From NCBI GenBank assembly GCA_964445575.1, contig CAYULB010000036.1, positions 1 to 20,092 of the forward strand: a stretch of DNA of 20,092 bases, given 5' to 3'. Both the position numbers and the translations under genes were made by a program. The stretch comes from WJMT01 sp964445575. GTDB lineage: Bacteria > Acidobacteriota > Aminicenantia > Aminicenantales > Aminicenantaceae. Positions 16,930-20,092 of this stretch are shown piece by piece (position 1 is the stretch's first letter; each line of letters begins with the position of its first letter). Under the pieces are notes generated by a model. It made no database searches and was not told where the DNA came from. It saw only the letters and a list, made by a program, of their open reading frames with translations.

Positions 16930-18138
16930 TTATGCGAGCAGGGAATCTGCATAATGAATCTGTTTGTTCACTGAGACTCCGTAAGGACAGGAACGATCAC
17001 ATTCTCCACATTGTGTACAGGCTTTGGCTGTTTTATCAAGCGCTAAATTTGAATAAAGTTGTCTGGCTCTGCTTTGTTTTTCATAGCCATCAAAATAAGC
17101 AAGATAACGCAGGATAGAAGTGGTTTCAATTCCCATAGGGCAGTTTTCCTTACATGTCCCGCACATATGGCAGTAGTTGATACAGTTTTCAGCCGCATGC
17201 CGCATAAGATTATTTCGCTCTTGTTGAGAAAGGGGACTGTTAACTACGCTGAGATCTTCTTCTAATTCAGTCCGGTTCAGCATCTCAGTTACCACTGAGG
17301 TTATGTATTTGTTTTCCAGTGCCCATTTCAGCATGGCTTGGTAAAGAGAGGCGGAATCGGTCTGGTATTGAGCTAAGTTCTGGCGTTTCCCACCCACTTT
17401 AAGAACTTTCATAGCAATGACCCCAATGTCTTTATCCCACGCTGATTTTATGAGCCTGCTTGTTCCACTGGCGCCCAAGTAATCCGAATACTGTTTTATG
17501 TCTTTTTCAGTGTCCTCTATATCAAACACATTGTAGCCCAGCTGAACCATATCGTATTCTCCGCACTGGACCGCCCGGGAGATGACTTCATGATGGTTGG
17601 AATGACAGGAAAGGCCCTGGAACCTGATTTTTCCAGCTTTTTTCATTTTTTCAAACGTGGATAACACTCTATCGTCTGTTATATGATCTGGATCAGAAGC
17701 ACCGTGTATAAGCAGGACATCTATGAAATCGGTCTGAAGCCTTTTAAGGCTTCCTTCCACTGAAGACAGAATAGACTCTTCACTCCAATGGTCTCTCAGG
17801 TGGAACTTTGTTCCCACATGGACTTGGTCTCTTCCCACTTCCTTTAAAAGTCTTCCTATCTGCCGTTCACTGTTTCCGTTCATGTAAGCGTGTGAGGTAT
17901 CGATATAATTAACCCCTCTCTCTACAGTCTGCCTCATGAGGGCCCAATCTGGAAGAGGACTTCCTCCCAGCGAGATTTCAGATATGAAAAGCTGGGTCCT
18001 GCCTAAACGCCGGTAGTACATCGACCCCTTTTTTATCCTGCGGGATGAAGGCTGGATCAAACCCAATTTAATAAAAGGGATTGAGAAGGAGCCCCAAACC
18101 ATTTCTTTTAAAAACAGACGCCGCTTGTTTTCTGACAT
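16930..18138 (-). CDS. Tat-signal aldo/keto reductase with C-terminal double [4Fe-4S] ferredoxin region
   Basis: 402-residue oxidoreductase. The N-terminus has a twin-arginine motif NKRRLFLK (residues 4-11) followed by a moderately hydrophobic stretch, which suggests Tat export of a folded protein. The aldo/keto reductase barrel begins at about residue 40. The usual tetrad is visible: D80 in YIDTSHAY, Y85, K111 in GTKFHL and H145 in LLIHGASD. The C-terminus carries two cluster motifs, C323-x2-C326-x2-C329-x3-C333-P and C374-x2-C377-x2-C380-x3-C384-P, each fit for a [4Fe-4S] cluster. This domain order is known for a bacterial AKR subgroup whose substrates are mostly unassigned. It is the last gene of a four-gene operon, 10 bp after the aldolase gene, and its AAAGGA ribosome site abuts that gene's stop. 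Confidence 0.9.
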   Translation of the reverse strand: MSENKRRLFLKEMVWGSFSIPFIKLGLIQPSSRRIKKGSMYYRRLGRTQLFISEISLGGSPLPDWALMRQTVERGVNYIDTSHAYMNGNSERQIGRLLKEVGRDQVHVGTKFHLRDHWSEESILSSVEGSLKRLQTDFIDVLLIHGASDPDHITDDRVLSTFEKMKKAGKIRFQGLSCHSNHHEVISRAVQCGEYDMVQLGYNVFDIEDTEKDIKQYSDYLGASGTSRLIKSAWDKDIGVIAMKVLKVGGKRQNLAQYQTDSASLYQAMLKWALENKYITSVVTEMLNRTELEEDLSVVNSPLSQQERNNLMRHAAENCINYCHMCGTCKENCPMGIETTSILRYLAYFDGYEKQSRARQLYSNLALDKTAKACTQCGECDRSCPYGVSVNKQIHYADSLLA

Positions 18139-18148
18139 GTTATTCCTT

Positions 18149-19036
18149 TCACAGTTGTTTGAGATTTTGAAGCATTGCTTTTATTTGATTTTTTTCAGCA
18201 CGGCTGGGAGAGAGAAGAGGAAGTCTGCAGGGGCCTCCATAGTAGCCCAGCAGGTCTAAGGCGTATTTTGCAGCAGGGATTCCGCATTCTTTGGTCACCA
18301 TCTGGTTTAAGGGAACCAAGTTGAACTGAAGTTTTTTCGCTTTGTCCCACTCATTGAGCTTGTATAAACTGTACAGACGAGTGCACAGTTCCGGAACCAC
18401 ACTAGCCAGTCTTAATATGCCTCCGGCCGCTCCCATGACTAGGGTAGGAAAGATTAGATTTCCTGCGCCCAAGAGAAATGCTTTGTCAGGCTTAATCTGG
18501 GGAAGCACCTCTTCGAAAAAATTCAAGTCGCCGGAACTATCCTTGATGCCGGCGATGTTTGGATGTTTCAAAAGGGAGGTTACCAGATTTGGGTCAACTG
18601 AAATTCCTGTGTTCTGAGGAATGTGATAAATGATGAGCGGGATTTGAGATTTTTCAGCCACAGAAAGGTAGTATTTTTTAAGAGCTTCATGGGTCATTCT
18701 GGATTTGTAATAGTGGGGAGTGCATATCAGAGCGGAATCAGCGCCTGCTTCCGCGGCCTTATTGGTCAATTCCACGGTGTTTTTAACGGATTCGCGGGCT
18801 GTTCCAGCTATAACTCTTTTGTCCTTGGATGCATATTTTTTTGCGGTTTGAACGAGAGTTATGCATTCCTCATCAGAGAGAAAAGCCCCCTCTCCTGTGG
18901 AACCAGCTGTGACATAACCTGTCAGATCTGTGTCATTGTATCTCATGATGTTATTTTTAAATCTCTCAAGTTCGATCTGCTCTTGTTTAAAAGGAGTGGT
19001 GAGGGCAGCAATGATTCCAAAGTAGGGTTTGTTCAT
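18149..19036 (-). CDS. DapA-family (DHDPS/NAL) Schiff-base aldolase, probably not DapA
   Basis: 295-residue TIM-barrel class I aldolase that forms a pyruvate-type Schiff base. Visible family motifs are GSTGEG (residues 45-50), HYY near 108-110, the catalytic Tyr137 in IIYHIP and the Schiff-base lysine K165 in AGIKDSSGD. In E. coli DapA the Tyr is followed five residues later by Arg138, which binds aspartate semialdehyde. Here the same position is N142 (YHIPQNTG), resembling the N-x-G context of 4-hydroxy-2-oxoglutarate aldolases. The natural substrate is therefore probably a 2-oxo acid other than the DapA pair, although the automatic label would be dihydrodipicolinate synthase. It sits between a small metallopeptidase gene (12 bp gap) and the Fe-S aldo/keto reductase gene (10 bp gap). 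AGGAGA, overlapping the upstream stop TAG, is the ribosome site. Confidence 0.9.
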   Translation of the reverse strand: MNKPYFGIIAALTTPFKQEQIELERFKNNIMRYNDTDLTGYVTAGSTGEGAFLSDEECITLVQTAKKYASKDKRVIAGTARESVKNTVELTNKAAEAGADSALICTPHYYKSRMTHEALKKYYLSVAEKSQIPLIIYHIPQNTGISVDPNLVTSLLKHPNIAGIKDSSGDLNFFEEVLPQIKPDKAFLLGAGNLIFPTLVMGAAGGILRLASVVPELCTRLYSLYKLNEWDKAKKLQFNLVPLNQMVTKECGIPAAKYALDLLGYYGGPCRLPLLSPSRAEKNQIKAMLQNLKQL

Positions 19037-19048
19037 GTTGGCGTTCTC

Positions 19049-19426
19049 CTATGGTTCTCGATCATTTTCAAATTCTCTTAATTCTTTATCGCTTTTCCCA
19101 AAGTAATGTCCTATTTCATGTCTTACCACTTCTCTGACTTTTTGTTTGATTTCTTCTTCTGTTGAACATATCCTTTCTATGGGTTTCTGGTAAATAGAGA
19201 TCACATCAGGGGGGATATTTCCATAATAAGGGCCGCGGTTTTTTAGGGGAACTCCATGATACAGACCTAGTATAAGCCCTTTACGGTTTATCCCCAACCT
19301 TTTATAGACTTCTAAAGGAGGTTTGTCCTCAACAATGACAGTTATGTTTTTGAGGTATTTTTTAAATTCCTTGTGGATTTCTGAAAGGGCTTCTTCGACT
19401 AATTTTTCAAAAATTTGTTTATTCAT
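19049..19426 (-). CDS. Small HExxH zincin-like metallopeptidase
   Basis: 125-residue protein of the possible-metallopeptidase family called zincin_1 (PF06262, formerly DUF1025). The zinc motif is H103-E-I-G-H107-YFG, followed by SDKEL, in which D113 could supply the third ligand. The preceding part has the usual features: helix, the strand TVIVEDKPP (29-37), LILGLYHGVPL and an IPPDVISIYQKPI segment. No signal peptide is present, so it is cytosolic. Substrates of this family are not established. It is encoded 8 bp after cobO and 12 bp before the aldolase gene. Its ribosome site is weak (GAAAGA, within the cobO 3' end), which suggests translational coupling. Confidence 0.88.
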   Translation of the reverse strand: MNKQIFEKLVEEALSEIHKEFKKYLKNITVIVEDKPPLEVYKRLGINRKGLILGLYHGVPLKNRGPYYGNIPPDVISIYQKPIERICSTEEEIKQKVREVVRHEIGHYFGKSDKELREFENDREP

Positions 19427-19434
19427 TGGTAAAA

Positions 19435-19965
19435 TTATCTTTCAATACCATCCCTTGCCAGGACTTTTTTGGTGTAGTAATGTTTGATTTCTTTCATTTC
19501 AGTCACAAGGTCTGCTCTTTTTATTAAGGACCGAGGAGCATACCTTCCGGTTAAAATCACTTCTATGTTGTCTGGCTTTTTATCGAGAAATTGATGTACT
19601 TTTTCTTCTTTAATGAGGTTGAAGTAGACTGCCACATTTATTTCATCTAGAATAATAATATTGTACAGGCCTGAAAGCATGGCTTTCAAGCAGGTTGTAA
19701 GACCCTGGTTCGCTTTTTGGATGTCTTCTTGGTCAGGATTTTTGTCCACATGGATGAAAGCATTTCTCCCGAACTGTTCTATATGGACTAGAGGTGTCAA
19801 TCTTTTTAGAGCTTTGAGTTCGCCGTATTTTTGTTTTTTCATGAACTGGCCGATAAAAGTCTTGTATCCATGACCAGCTGCTCTCACGGCAATCCCTAGA
19901 GCCGCGGTTGTTTTTCCCTTGCCATGACCTGTATAAACCTGAATGTATCCTTTGAATTCATTCAT
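19435..19965 (-). CDS. cobO: Corrinoid (cob(I)alamin) adenosyltransferase, CobO/BtuR type
   Basis: 176-residue cytosolic enzyme that transfers the adenosyl group of ATP to cob(I)alamin or cob(I)yrinic acid diamide, giving coenzyme B12. It is recognised by the N-terminal P-loop YTGHGKGKTTAALG (residues 11-24), ARxxGHG-like spacing after it, the IILDEIN Walker B-like segment (104-110) and the C-terminal EVILTGR...APRSL...ADLVTEM...KHYY signature. The length is normal. It is the first gene of the minus-strand operon, with a strong promoter about 30-55 bp upstream and only a weak ribosome site. No cobalamin riboswitch is apparent in the 127 bp upstream. No other cobalamin biosynthesis gene is present, so it may serve salvage. 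Confidence 0.94.
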   Translation of the reverse strand: MNEFKGYIQVYTGHGKGKTTAALGIAVRAAGHGYKTFIGQFMKKQKYGELKALKRLTPLVHIEQFGRNAFIHVDKNPDQEDIQKANQGLTTCLKAMLSGLYNIIILDEINVAVYFNLIKEEKVHQFLDKKPDNIEVILTGRYAPRSLIKRADLVTEMKEIKHYYTKKVLARDGIER

Positions 19966-19992
19966 CTGAATATCTTTTTGTTAACTGCTGTT

Positions 19993-20021
19993 ATGATATT
20001 TTATTATGCTTTCCGAGTCAA
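19993..20021 (-). promoter_or_regulatory. Promoter of the cobO operon
   Basis: On the minus strand TTGACT (20016-20021, 5/6) and TATCAT (19993-19998, 5/6) are spaced by 17 bp, placing the transcript start near 19986, about 20 nt before the cobO ATG. Confidence 0.6.
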
Positions 20022-20078
20022 CAATTCTCAGTATCTTCAAAGTCGCTTCAGCCACTGCAGAATTTTATAAAAAAAATA

Positions 20079-20090
20079 GGTGAACGGGTA
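20079..20090 (+). repeat. Edge copy of the GGTGAACGGGTA element
   Basis: Twelve bases identical to 6-17, running to the window edge, so the array may continue outside. Confidence 0.5.
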
Positions 20091-20092
20091 AC

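Noticed and set aside
19966..20092. Cobalamin riboswitch upstream of cobO
   Set aside because: The promoter leaves only about 20 nt of leader, too short for the aptamer, and no B12-box-like sequence was seen.
1..20092. Circular contig or terminal direct repeat of a mobile element
   Set aside because: The shared end sequence is only 12 bases and diverges right after; no transposase, integrase or phage gene is present.

Overview
The window looks like a chromosomal segment of a Gram-negative-type heterotroph. Base composition is moderate. Many products are exported: two sortilin-like beta-propellers, exported M42 and M14 peptidases, and a Tat-signal aldo/keto reductase. This gene mix recalls Acidobacteriota or Aminicenantes-type genomes. 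That assignment is an inference from gene content and memory only; no marker in the window was compared with a database. I see no phage, insertion sequence, CRISPR array or tRNA.

Layout. (1) 1-2033: a full-length transketolase on the minus strand, divergent from gltX, with a good promoter for each in the 162-bp gap. (2) 2034-13748: six plus-strand genes, namely gltX, a large BNR/Asp-box propeller protein, a GlcD-type FAD oxidoreductase, a second paralogous propeller protein, a catalytically stripped M42-like protein, and an intact M42 aminopeptidase whose start overlaps the previous stop (ATGA). (3) 13763-16360: a large exported M14-type zinc carboxypeptidase on the minus strand, convergent with the M42 gene. 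(4) 16361-16929: no protein gene, but a long bacterial SRP RNA (about 280 nt) on the plus strand with its own TTGACA promoter and an 11-bp perfect terminal helix. (5) 16930-19965: a tight minus-strand operon reading cobO, a small HExxH metallopeptidase, a DapA-family aldolase, and a Tat-signal aldo/keto reductase with two [4Fe-4S] motifs. Its promoter is at 19993-20021.

How the parts may work together. The propellers, the two M42 proteins and the M14 peptidase all carry export signals and lie within 13 kb. They plausibly form an envelope or extracellular peptide-processing set, but this rests on proximity and signal peptides. Transketolase, gltX, SRP RNA and cobO are housekeeping genes.

The most unusual signals are as follows. 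A degenerate 7-bp repeat (consensus near GTGAATG/GGGAATG) keeps perfect register over ten units. It has overrun the 3' end of gltX, supplying its last ten codons and stop, and related heptads run directly into the glcD start codon. An M42 paralogue has lost every expected metal ligand and the catalytic glutamate, and sits directly before its intact relative. The transketolase is of the short, animal-like type. The DapA-like protein lacks the arginine that defines true dihydrodipicolinate synthases.
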